Origin: an uncultured Campylobacterales bacterium
Lineage (GTDB): Bacteria > Campylobacterota > Campylobacteria > Campylobacterales > Arcobacteraceae
Direction: 5' to 3'
Assembly (NCBI GenBank): GCA_947494995.1
Contig: CANLWY010000001.1
Location: 248,001 to 312,000 of the forward strand
DNA length: 64,000 nt
Below, one piece after another: positions 56,271-64,000 of the stretch (position 1 is its first letter; each line of letters opens with the position of its first letter). Made by a program: the position numbers and the translations under genes. The notes under the pieces are model-generated. The model saw only the letters and a program-made list of their open reading frames with translations, made no database searches and was not told the DNA's origin.

Positions 56271-56308
56271 TCTTTTTAATCTATTTTAATGAATGAATAA
56301 TCATTTAA

Positions 56309-57439
56309 ATGAGTAATATGAAAAAAAATAAAACTTTTGTTTGGTCTTTTATTGGAAGGCTTAGTCACTGGATACTAGTGATTTCTTTTTTAACTTGTTT
56401 TATTACATCTTTTTACGAAGAGCTATTAACTTTGCATATTTCACTTGGTATTATTGTTTTTTCAATGCTTTTAATGAAAATTGTATGGGGTATTATAGGT
56501 CCCAAGTATGCAAGATGGAGTGATTTTAATTTTTCATTAAGTAGTTTGAAACTTTATTTTATAATAAAAGTAAAAGATAGATATCGAGAGATTGAAGCTG
56601 GACATAATCCCGCGTCATCATGGTTTGCCTTTTTACTTACATGGTTTGGTATTCTCTGTTGTATAAGTGGATTTGTTTTATATGGAATTCAAGAAGGAAA
56701 TGGACTCTTTTCTTTTATGAATGAAACCTACTTTTATTTGATGAATTTACTTGAAAATATACATGTTATATTAGTATATGTAATAATTGTTATAATAGTT
56801 TTGCACATTTCTGGAGTTATGATAGAACAGTTCTATCATAAAACAAATATGGTGATGGCTATGGTTACAGGATTCAAAAATGCTAAGGGTAAAGATATAA
56901 AAACTACTAGCTTTATGAATCTTCTTGGTGGTATGTATATTTTAGCAACTTGTTTACTTGCATTTTATTCTTATAATGTAGATAATAATATTTTTACTAA
57001 AAGTAAATTTGATAAAATAGATTACAAAGCTTTACATGAGGATTTTTATTTTGAGTGTTCTGATTGTCATAACTTATTTCCTCCTCATCTTTTACCTAAA
57101 GAATCATGGATAGCCCTTATGAAGAGTTTAGATAAGCATTATGAAGAAGATTTGGAGTTAGAAACTAGTCTAATAAAATCAATAGAAAAGTTTTTGATTG
57201 AAAATGCTTCTCATACTTCAACAAGGGAAGCTTCTTATAAGTTAGCACAAGAGATAAGAGACTCTAATAAGTTTACAATAACAAAAACAACTTATTGGAA
57301 AGAGACTCATAAAAATATATCAAAAGACGTTTTTAAAAGTGATGAAATTGAAACAAAATCTAATTGTGTAGCATGTCATAAAGATTTTGAATATGGAATC
57401 CTTTCTGACATAAATATTACACAACAACATAATAAATAA
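56309..57439 (+). CDS. Cytochrome b561-type membrane protein fused to a dihaem c domain
   Basis: A 376-residue protein. The N-terminal part (about 10-195) has four membrane helices with histidines placed as in prokaryotic cytochrome b561 and Ni,Fe-hydrogenase b subunits (GRLSHWILV, TLHISLGI, ENIHVILV, LHISGVM). A fifth helix is at about 207-223. The periplasmic C-terminal part has two haem c motifs, CSDCH (250-254) and CVACH (353-357). It should pass electrons between quinone and periplasmic c-type centres. The start may be the ATG at 56309 or 56318. Confidence 0.75.
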   Translation: MSNMKKNKTFVWSFIGRLSHWILVISFLTCFITSFYEELLTLHISLGIIVFSMLLMKIVWGIIGPKYARWSDFNFSLSSLKLYFIIKVKDRYREIEAGHNPASSWFAFLLTWFGILCCISGFVLYGIQEGNGLFSFMNETYFYLMNLLENIHVILVYVIIVIIVLHISGVMIEQFYHKTNMVMAMVTGFKNAKGKDIKTTSFMNLLGGMYILATCLLAFYSYNVDNNIFTKSKFDKIDYKALHEDFYFECSDCHNLFPPHLLPKESWIALMKSLDKHYEEDLELETSLIKSIEKFLIENASHTSTREASYKLAQEIRDSNKFTITKTTYWKETHKNISKDVFKSDEIETKSNCVACHKDFEYGILSDINITQQHNK

Positions 57440-57502
57440 TTTATTTTATTTTTAGAATCATTAAAAAATCTTATAATATAAGAAAAAAATCAAAAAATCT
57501 AA

Positions 57503-57569
57503 TGAATTTAGTGAATATTCATTCAGACATAAGAATTATTTATCAAAAAACATGTTAAAATTATACAAT
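57503..57569 (+). promoter_or_regulatory. Upstream region of the psrA-like gene
   Basis: It contains the perfect 10-base palindrome TGAATATTCA (57512-57521) and a TACAAT (57564-57569) that suits a -10 element. The 180-base gap suggests a separate promoter for the molybdoenzyme genes. Confidence 0.4.
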
Positions 57570-57619
57570 TAATTTATATAACTAAGTAAAAATTAATATA
57601 AATTGTTAGGAGAAAGAAA

Positions 57620-60064
57620 ATGCAAGTTGAAATTTCTAGAAGAAAATTTCTTCAAGGTACAGTTGCTTTATCAGTAGTGGCTGCATCAACATCGGCACTT
57701 TCAAGTACGACACAAGAAGATAAAAAAGTCTTAGGAACAACTAAAACAAATTTAGATAAAAATAAAATTAAAACAGTTCCTACACTATGTGAAATGTGCG
57801 TGAATAAGTGTGCGGCATATGCTAGAGTTGAAAATGATGTGGTTACCAAACTTGATCCAAATCCACATTTTCCAAAATCACAAAATATGCTTTGTGCAAG
57901 AGGAAATGCTGGTATTCAAGCTATATATGATCCAGATAGAATCAAGTATCCACTTATACGTGTGGGTGAAAGAGGTGATGGAAAATATAAAAGAGTCACA
58001 TGGGATGAAGCTTATACATATATTACTGAAAAAATGACAAAAATTCTTGATGAAGAAGAAGATAATAGATCATGTATTGGTTATTGTGCAGGTGAAGGTA
58101 TGGCAGAGCATACTTTTAAAGTATTTATGTCAGATAAATTTGGTTCAACAAACTTTGTTAATCACTCATCTATCTGTTTACAAACAACAGTTTCAGGATA
58201 TGCACTTACTATTGGTGGATATGGACAAGCTGATTTAGAGAATGCTGAATATGTTGTAATGGCAGGAGCTAATAGAGCTGAAGCTATTGTAACACCTGAT
58301 ACAATGGATATTTTTAAAAGAACAAAAGGTAGAGGCGCGAAACTTGTAGTTGTAGATCCAAGATTTACAAATACAGCTGCTCATGCAGATGAGTGGTTAC
58401 CAATTGAGGTTGGTACTGACTTAGCTTTAGTTCTTGCAATGACTCATGTAGTACTAACAGAGAACTTATATAATAAAAAGTTTGTTGATTTAAACTTTAA
58501 CAATTTTGAAGAGTATAAGAAACATGTACTAAGTAGTGGTTATACACCTGAGTGGGCTGAAAAAATTACTGGAATTAAAGTTGCTCAGATTAAAAAAGTA
58601 GCAAGAGACTTTATGCATCATGCACCAAGATCTATTTACTATCAAGGAAGAAGAACAGCTTGGAGTAAACAAGATTTCCAACTTAGACGTGCTCAAGCAA
58701 TTTTCACTGCATTAGGTGGCGGAATTGATAGAGAAGGTGGTATTGTATTTGGTAAGAAATTACCACTGGGAAGTCATGAAGTAAATGCACCAATGTATGC
58801 AAATGCTCAAGGAAGAATTGAGAAAAATGCAGCAGCAGTTATTGGTGGTTCTGGTTCTTGGATTGCTTGGAGAAATATGGTTCAAGAGGAGAAAACTCCT
58901 TATCCAATAAGAGGAATGTTTATTTATAAACAAAATCCAGTATTATCAGTTCCAAATTCTAAGAAAACAATTGAAATGTTCAAAAAAATGGATTTAATTG
59001 TTGCAATTGATACTATGCCTAGTGATTCTGCAATCTATGCAGATGTTATTTTACCAGAGTGTACTTACTTAGAAAGAGAAGACCCAGTTAAATCATTTGG
59101 TGGAACGCAGCCATCTATTGCTTTAAGACAAGCTGCTGTTAAACCAATGTATGAGACAAAACCTGTAATTGAAATTATGCATGGTTTAGCTTCAAAATTA
59201 TCTAAACCTCTATGGGAAATTACTAAGAAACACGATGAAGATGTTCAAGATGAGATTGATGGAATGTCTGAAAAAGAGATTGAAGAGTTTTATAAAGAAA
59301 ATGGTTTTGATTTAGCCGATGCCTTTTCACACTCTCAAGAAGAGATAAATAAACATATGGTTGAAGAAGTTTATGGGCATAAAGCTTGGGAAACTCTTAG
59401 AGAAAAAGGTGTTTTCTATCTAAATATGGATAAATATTTTAAAAAGCTATCAGCTAATGAGTATGAATGGTATCCAAAACAAAGAAGATTTTACTCTGTT
59501 GTAAAAGGAGAGTTTAAATCAGATGTATTCCATGATACTTGTGTTGATGAAAAAGAGATTGCAGTATTAAAGAAAAAATTTAAAACGCCAACAGGAAAAG
59601 TTGAGTGTTTCTTAGGAAATATGGCTAGAAAAGGTGTTGATCCTATGCCAGTATGGAGAGATGAAATGTTTACTCCTACTCCAAAAGGTAAGTTTAAATT
59701 TATTACTGGACGTCATGCACAGTTTACTCAAAATTCAACTGCAAATAATGCAATGTTACTTGATTTAATGCCAGAAAACTATTTATGGATAAATAAAAGA
59801 GTTGCAAAAGCAAGAGGAATTGAGTTTGCAGATTTAGTAGAAGTAGAAAGTAAAATTGGAAAGATTCAAATTAAAGCTTATCCAACTGAAAAAATTGGAC
59901 CAAATACGCTTTACTTTGTACATGGATTTGGTTCTAGTTCAGAGGGATTAACTTTAGCACATAATAATGGTGCGCCAGACAATATGATTATTGATGATGT
60001 TATAGAACCAGTATTTGGTAGTGCAGCGATGCATGAAACAATTGTTGATGTAAGGAAGGTGTGA
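57620..60064 (+). CDS. psrA: PsrA/PhsA-family molybdopterin oxidoreductase catalytic subunit
   Basis: An 814-residue periplasmic enzyme. It has a Tat signal (SRRKFLQGTVALSVV), a [4Fe-4S] site C57, C60, C64, C92, and a probable Mo-ligating cysteine C186 (NHSSICLQT), as in polysulfide and thiosulfate reductases and unlike the serine of TorA. The cofactor-binding C-terminal domain ends the chain. Subunits B and C follow at once. Direction and substrate (polysulfide, thiosulfate, tetrathionate or sulfite) are not settled by sequence; the sulfur-gene neighbours favour polysulfide or thiosulfate. Confidence 0.85.
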   Translation: MQVEISRRKFLQGTVALSVVAASTSALSSTTQEDKKVLGTTKTNLDKNKIKTVPTLCEMCVNKCAAYARVENDVVTKLDPNPHFPKSQNMLCARGNAGIQAIYDPDRIKYPLIRVGERGDGKYKRVTWDEAYTYITEKMTKILDEEEDNRSCIGYCAGEGMAEHTFKVFMSDKFGSTNFVNHSSICLQTTVSGYALTIGGYGQADLENAEYVVMAGANRAEAIVTPDTMDIFKRTKGRGAKLVVVDPRFTNTAAHADEWLPIEVGTDLALVLAMTHVVLTENLYNKKFVDLNFNNFEEYKKHVLSSGYTPEWAEKITGIKVAQIKKVARDFMHHAPRSIYYQGRRTAWSKQDFQLRRAQAIFTALGGGIDREGGIVFGKKLPLGSHEVNAPMYANAQGRIEKNAAAVIGGSGSWIAWRNMVQEEKTPYPIRGMFIYKQNPVLSVPNSKKTIEMFKKMDLIVAIDTMPSDSAIYADVILPECTYLEREDPVKSFGGTQPSIALRQAAVKPMYETKPVIEIMHGLASKLSKPLWEITKKHDEDVQDEIDGMSEKEIEEFYKENGFDLADAFSHSQEEINKHMVEEVYGHKAWETLREKGVFYLNMDKYFKKLSANEYEWYPKQRRFYSVVKGEFKSDVFHDTCVDEKEIAVLKKKFKTPTGKVECFLGNMARKGVDPMPVWRDEMFTPTPKGKFKFITGRHAQFTQNSTANNAMLLDLMPENYLWINKRVAKARGIEFADLVEVESKIGKIQIKAYPTEKIGPNTLYFVHGFGSSSEGLTLAHNNGAPDNMIIDDVIEPVFGSAAMHETIVDVRKV

Positions 60065-60065
60065 G

Positions 60066-60629
60066 ATGGCACGATATGGTATGGCACTAGATTATAAAGA
60101 CTGTATTAACTGTAAAGCGTGTGAAACAGCCTGTAAAGAAGAGAATGGAATTTTATTAGGTGCAGAGAGTCATAGGATTTGGGTAGGTGTAAAAGAGCTT
60201 GAAGGAGAATTTCCTTTATTGAATATTGCATCAGCAAATTTTATGCCAAGTCAATGTCAACAGTGTGATAATGCACCTTGTCAAAGTGTATGTCCTACAA
60301 ATGCAACTTACTATGATGAAAATGGTGTTGTAAGAGTTAATCCTGAACAATGTATTTTATGTTCATATTGTATGACAGCATGTCCTTATGACGCAAGATA
60401 TGTAGATAACAGAACACATACTGTTGATAAGTGTAACTTTTGTGCAGATACAAGAATTGCAAGAGGTGAGACAACTACAGCATGTCAATCAACTTGCCCT
60501 ACAAAAGTTAGAATTTTTGGTGATTTAGATGATCCAAATAGTGAGATTTCAAAAGTGTTAAGAACAAGAGAACATTATACTCTTAAGTCTCATGTTGGTA
60601 CTAAGCCTAAACTATTCTATTTAACGTAA
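60066..60629 (+). CDS. psrB: Four-cluster iron-sulfur electron-transfer subunit
   Basis: A 187-residue protein with sixteen cysteines in four ferredoxin-type groups: CINCKACETAC, CQQCDNAPCQSVC, CILCSYCMTAC and the CNFC/CQSTC pair. This is the DmsB/PsrB pattern. It carries electrons between the membrane subunit and the catalytic subunit. It starts one base after the psrA stop. Confidence 0.93.
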   Translation: MARYGMALDYKDCINCKACETACKEENGILLGAESHRIWVGVKELEGEFPLLNIASANFMPSQCQQCDNAPCQSVCPTNATYYDENGVVRVNPEQCILCSYCMTACPYDARYVDNRTHTVDKCNFCADTRIARGETTTACQSTCPTKVRIFGDLDDPNSEISKVLRTREHYTLKSHVGTKPKLFYLT

Positions 60630-60639
60630 GGAGGCTGTT

Positions 60640-61821
60640 ATGAATTTTATTAAATCAATTATACCTTATAGGGATGTCTCTTTAAAAGAGTTAGTTACAT
60701 TTAAACCTAGTTTTTCTAATGTAACAATGGCAATACTAACAGTTGGTCTTGTAGCAATTTTTATTGCAGGGGCTGTTATGTATTTTATTGAAGGACATGC
60801 AGCATACAATGTATATAAACAACATCCGTGGGGTTTAATTATTGGAATGTATGTATTCTTTGTTGTATCAAGTACAGGACTTTGTATTATGTCTTCACTT
60901 GGACACGTTTTTGGAATCAAAGAGTTTGAGATAATCGGGAAAAGAGCTATTCTAGGTGCAATTATTACTATTTCTACTGGATTTATTGTAATTGCGCTTG
61001 AAATTGGTCACCCTGTAACAATGGTAATTTACAATGTGTTAACTCCAAATTTTACATCTGCTATTTGGTGGATGGGAACTTTATATGGATTATATTTAGC
61101 ATTTATCATTTTTGAGTTTATCTTTCTTGTAAGAGATGACCATAAATGGTCAAAAATCTTTGGACTTGGTGGATTAATAGTTGGTATTGCAGCACACTCA
61201 AACTTAGGTGCTGTATTTGGATTTTTAATTGCAAGACCAATTGCAAATGGGGTTTTCTTCCCAATATATTTTATTTTATCAGCTATGATTACAGGTTCAT
61301 ATTTATTATTCATTATGTATGGATTTAGATATAAAATGAACTTCCCTGAAGAAGTAAAATTAATGCTTACAAAGTTAGCAAAAATTTTAGGATTGTTATT
61401 GGCAATTTTAATCTTCTTTGAAATTTGGAGAATGTTTACAACAATTTATGGTGGTATGCCTGAACGTTCAGTTGCAGCATGGCACATACTTAAAAGTCCA
61501 AATTTTTTAATTGGTGAAGTTTTATTAGGTATGTTAATTCCTTTTATTATTATTTTGGTAAGTAAAGGGAAAAATATAGTTGGTATGGTGTGGGCCTCTG
61601 TTTTAGGAATGATTGGTATTTTCTTTATGAGATATGATTTAGTTCATGATACTCAGTTAATGCCTCTTCAAACACTAAAAACTAGAGAGTATCAGTTGCC
61701 TCCATCATTTGTGGAGTATATGCCATCATTTGCTGAAATAGGTGTTTCAATCGGTGGTATTGGAGTGTGCTTTGTAATGTATTATTTTGCAGAGAAGTTT
61801 TTTAATTTAGATCATAAATAG
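60640..61821 (+). CDS. psrC: NrfD/PsrC-type membrane quinone subunit
   Basis: A 393-residue inner-membrane protein with about nine or ten helices, of the NrfD/PsrC family that anchors the complex and exchanges electrons with the quinone pool. Family landmarks include the FIALEIGHP and SAIWWMGT stretches. GGAGG precedes the ATG. It closes the three-subunit complex. Confidence 0.9.
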   Translation: MNFIKSIIPYRDVSLKELVTFKPSFSNVTMAILTVGLVAIFIAGAVMYFIEGHAAYNVYKQHPWGLIIGMYVFFVVSSTGLCIMSSLGHVFGIKEFEIIGKRAILGAIITISTGFIVIALEIGHPVTMVIYNVLTPNFTSAIWWMGTLYGLYLAFIIFEFIFLVRDDHKWSKIFGLGGLIVGIAAHSNLGAVFGFLIARPIANGVFFPIYFILSAMITGSYLLFIMYGFRYKMNFPEEVKLMLTKLAKILGLLLAILIFFEIWRMFTTIYGGMPERSVAAWHILKSPNFLIGEVLLGMLIPFIIILVSKGKNIVGMVWASVLGMIGIFFMRYDLVHDTQLMPLQTLKTREYQLPPSFVEYMPSFAEIGVSIGGIGVCFVMYYFAEKFFNLDHK

Positions 61822-61833
61822 AAAGGATATGTA

Positions 61834-63021
61834 ATGAAAGTAATTCTTAAAAGTTTAGTAGTAGTTGGTTTATTAACAACGGGTGTATTAGCAAATGACC
61901 CAGGTAACTTAACAAAACCTAGTCCTAAAGTTCAAAAGATGATTGACAAGTTTAATTTAAAAGTTGTTGATTATGATTATACAAAAGCAAGACTTGGTAA
62001 GGGAACTAGAAAAACAGCAAAAGTAATTTTAGTTGATGCTAGACCAGCAAAAAAATTTATGGCAGGAACAATTCCGTCATCAATTAATATTCCAGATACG
62101 GCATATGACAAGTTTATAGGACAATTAAAAGAGACTCCAAAAAATAAAGAAATCTTAGTATATTGTGGTGGATGGAAATGTGGTAAATCTCCAAAAGTTG
62201 CAAATATGCTTAAAAAAGATGGATTTACAAATGTAAAACTTTATCAAGCAGGTGAGCCAGAGTGGAAAAAGAAAAACTATAGAGATGTAGGACTTCCAGT
62301 TGTAAAATCAGCACAAAAGAAAAACTCTGCTGTGATCATTGATGCAAGACCATATAAAATGTTCTTAAAAGGTTCAATCCCTGGTGCAATTGCAATTCCT
62401 GATACAAAAGTTGAAGAGTTAAAAGGAAGATTCCCAGTTAATCATTCTCAAAAAATTATTACTTTTTGTGGTGGATACCATTGTGCAAAATCTCATAAAG
62501 TAGCTAAGAAACTAGTTTCTATGGGATATACTGATGTAAATGTATTTGCAGCAGGTATGCCAGCTTGGAAAAAAGCAGGACTTCCTACAACAGCAGGTGG
62601 TGGAAAAGCAGCTCCTAAATCAGATGCTCCAAAAAAACCAGCATTTTCTAAAAATGGTGCAAAATTAGGTTCAGATGAAGGAAGTATTGATGGTGAGTGG
62701 TTTAATGCATTTATCCAAAAAGGTAATGTACCTTCATATATTCAAATTGTAGATGTTAAGAGTGCTGAAGAGTTCAAAGATGGACACATCAAAGGTGCAA
62801 TTAATATTGAAGCTGAAAAATTTAAAGCAAAAGAGTTTTATGCAAAATTACCAAAAGGTAAAACTATAGTATTTAACTGTTCTGCAGGTGGTAGATCAAT
62901 TGAAGCTTGGACAAAATTAAAAGAAGCAGGATTAGATGTATCTGAAATCTTCTATTTTGATGCAAATATTGATTGTAAAGGAAATGAGTGTAAAATCGAG
63001 GTTAATGAGCCTATTGACTAA
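61834..63021 (+). CDS. Exported triple-rhodanese sulfurtransferase
   Basis: A 395-residue periplasmic protein (signal about 1-20, VLA-N) with three rhodanese domains. Domain 1 (about 60-152) has active loop CGGWKCGKS (C111); domain 2 (about 160-252) has CGGYHCAKS (C212); domain 3 (about 285-380) has CSAGGRS (C349). The first two loops share a second cysteine five residues on. An alanine/lysine/proline linker precedes domain 3. Placed 12 bases after psrC, it probably binds and delivers polysulfide sulfur to the molybdoenzyme, like Sud of Wolinella but with three sites. Confidence 0.88.
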   Translation: MKVILKSLVVVGLLTTGVLANDPGNLTKPSPKVQKMIDKFNLKVVDYDYTKARLGKGTRKTAKVILVDARPAKKFMAGTIPSSINIPDTAYDKFIGQLKETPKNKEILVYCGGWKCGKSPKVANMLKKDGFTNVKLYQAGEPEWKKKNYRDVGLPVVKSAQKKNSAVIIDARPYKMFLKGSIPGAIAIPDTKVEELKGRFPVNHSQKIITFCGGYHCAKSHKVAKKLVSMGYTDVNVFAAGMPAWKKAGLPTTAGGGKAAPKSDAPKKPAFSKNGAKLGSDEGSIDGEWFNAFIQKGNVPSYIQIVDVKSAEEFKDGHIKGAINIEAEKFKAKEFYAKLPKGKTIVFNCSAGGRSIEAWTKLKEAGLDVSEIFYFDANIDCKGNECKIEVNEPID

Positions 63022-63053
63022 TAGATTTTAGCTATTATTTTAAAATTAATGAT

Positions 63054-63088
63054 AAAGGGAAGAAATTGATTTTTCTTCCCTTTTTTTA
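63054..63088 (+). terminator. Terminator of the sulfur operon
   Basis: AAAGGGAAGAAA (63054-63065) pairs perfectly over 12 bp with TTTCTTCCCTTT (63072-63083) and is followed by a T-run. Confidence 0.85.
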
Positions 63089-63226
63089 TTTAATCATCTT
63101 AAAGAATCAATCTACTAAATTAGTACATATAAGTTTGAATTAGTTTTTGAAAAATATAGAGATATAAATAGATAGCTTATAAAAAAAGGGTTAAACTCTA
63201 AATTTTAAACCTTAATCTTCTATTTA

Positions 63227-64000
63227 TCATAAGTTATACCATTCACCCTCACTAGACTTTATATAAAACAACTCACTATTCCAATAAAAAACATCTTTTA
63301 AAGTCTTTGATGGAACAGTACAAGTAATTTTTTTTCTTCCCATACTCCAATCCGGTAATGCAACATTCACATGAAAAGCTTTTTCTTTTTCGTAAATACT
63401 TTTTTTTAATCTTTTCCCAGAAGCATCAAAACAGTTTAAGTTTTTAATTTTAAAATCATTTGTTTCTTTTATCGTAAAACTAAAAGATTTATTTTTTAAT
63501 TCATTCTCTTTAAATACTCTATTTTTTGTTTTAGTATTTTCTATATTCAATGGTTTCATATTTAAAAGTGATTTAAATCTTTCAATTTTTCCATAATTTG
63601 AATTCATAGGAAACCTAGGGATTTGAAATCTCTTAAAATTTTTATCAATACTACCTGATGATTGGGTAATTCCATAGTAATTAAACTCATTTAAAACATC
63701 TTTTAGTTTCTTATCATATTCGCCAAAAGGATAGGCAAATAGTTTTATATCAACATCTAGGTTTTCTTTTAAAGTTTTGTGAGATATGTTTAAATCTTTT
63801 TTAATAAACTCTTTAGACTCTCTTATTAAAAAATGATGATAATGACTGTGTGAGCCATAATGAATGAGTGGTTCCATCTTTTTTAACTCATTCCATGTAA
63901 GATATAAACTTGAACTATTTATTGCAGAAGTGTTTATAAAAACTGTAAAGGGAAGGTTATATTTTTTTAATACTTTGTAAGCATTTGTATAAACAGATTT
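63227..64000 (-). CDS. Polysaccharide deacetylase family protein, C-terminal part (cut by window edge)
   Basis: The reading frame is open from 64000 to the stop at 63227 (257 codons), so the true start is outside; an internal ATG at 63877 is not the start. The visible NodB-type part has LPFTVFINTSAINSS, the metal-binding histidines in YGSHSHYHH, and the FAYPFGEYD loop. About 110 further residues of beta-rich sequence follow, as in PgaB-like N-deacetylases of cell-surface polysaccharide systems. The substrate is not known. Confidence 0.8.
   Translation of the reverse strand, partial: KSVYTNAYKVLKKYNLPFTVFINTSAINSSSLYLTWNELKKMEPLIHYGSHSHYHHFLIRESKEFIKKDLNISHKTLKENLDVDIKLFAYPFGEYDKKLKDVLNEFNYYGITQSSGSIDKNFKRFQIPRFPMNSNYGKIERFKSLLNMKPLNIENTKTKNRVFKENELKNKSFSFTIKETNDFKIKNLNCFDASGKRLKKSIYEKEKAFHVNVALPDWSMGRKKITCTVPSKTLKDVFYWNSELFYIKSSEGEWYNL

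Noticed and set aside
63227-63877. Complete 216-residue deacetylase starting at the ATG at 63877
   Set aside because: The frame continues upstream through NodB-like sequence to the window edge, so the ATG is internal.
1-64000. CRISPR array, prophage, insertion sequence, tRNA or rRNA
   Set aside because: I saw no regular spaced repeats, transposase or integrase genes, attachment duplications, or cloverleaf/rRNA-like sequence on either strand.

Overview
The window is chromosomal DNA of a Campylobacterota bacterium, most likely an Arcobacteraceae member (Arcobacter sensu lato). The evidence is the very AT-rich sequence, promoters with a T-run plus TAnnAT and no clear -35, frequent TTG starts, histidine kinases with the GNIAHQWRQPL type H-box, and typical gene content: a TorA with a monohaem cytochrome, a Psr-type molybdoenzyme, PFOR, LuxS, and Pst with a PhosSR-like pair. 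I see no phage, insertion sequence, CRISPR array, rRNA or tRNA. The window is cut inside a gene at both ends: ilvE at the left and a polysaccharide deacetylase at the right.
Layout. 1-5.7 kb: ilvE (partial), a small methyltransferase, cobalamin-dependent metH and an EamA exporter. 5.7-9.4 kb: an odd 275-base intergenic region, an outer-membrane porin, and the convergent yqhD-like aldehyde reductase and AraC-family yqhC-like regulator. 9.6-16.6 kb: torA, its cytochrome c, then an overlapping trio of response regulator, periplasmic family-5 binding protein and histidine kinase. 16.7-24 kb: a small membrane protein converging on a Kunitz/BPTI-type lipoprotein, a GCS2-type ligase with a gamma-glutamyltransferase, a double hemerythrin, mnmD, luxS, a DUF1439 lipoprotein and a LysE exporter. 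24-33.3 kb: a chemoreceptor, PFOR, a HAD phosphatase, an orphan family-5 binding protein, and rpsI-rplM. 33.3-42 kb: a complete phosphate regulon reading pstS, an EAL-CBS-GGDDF protein, pstC, pstA, pstB, phoU, response regulator, histidine kinase. 42-53 kb: deoD, deoB-deoC, a kinase with a family-3 binding protein, prfA, rpsT, glmM-lspA, leuC and mobA. 53.2-63 kb: an apparent sulfur-respiration locus with an exported SQR-type flavoprotein, three haem proteins, a PsrABC-type molybdoenzyme complex and a triple-rhodanese exported protein.
How it works together. The window encodes two exported molybdenum enzymes (TorA and a PsrA/PhsA type) and mobA for their cofactor. The torA and porin promoters share a near-identical element of about 39 bases: two CGA-T-run half sites 11 bases apart, then a fixed 11-base gap to the -10. 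This suggests co-regulation, perhaps by the response regulator encoded just downstream of torA. An independent 11-base-period repeat, GTAACC-N5-GTAAYC, precedes pstS and pstC and is a good candidate for this organism's Pho box. The most unusual single gene is the bacterial Kunitz-domain lipoprotein, with all six cysteines and a lysine at P1. All functional calls are from reading the sequence; no database search was run.
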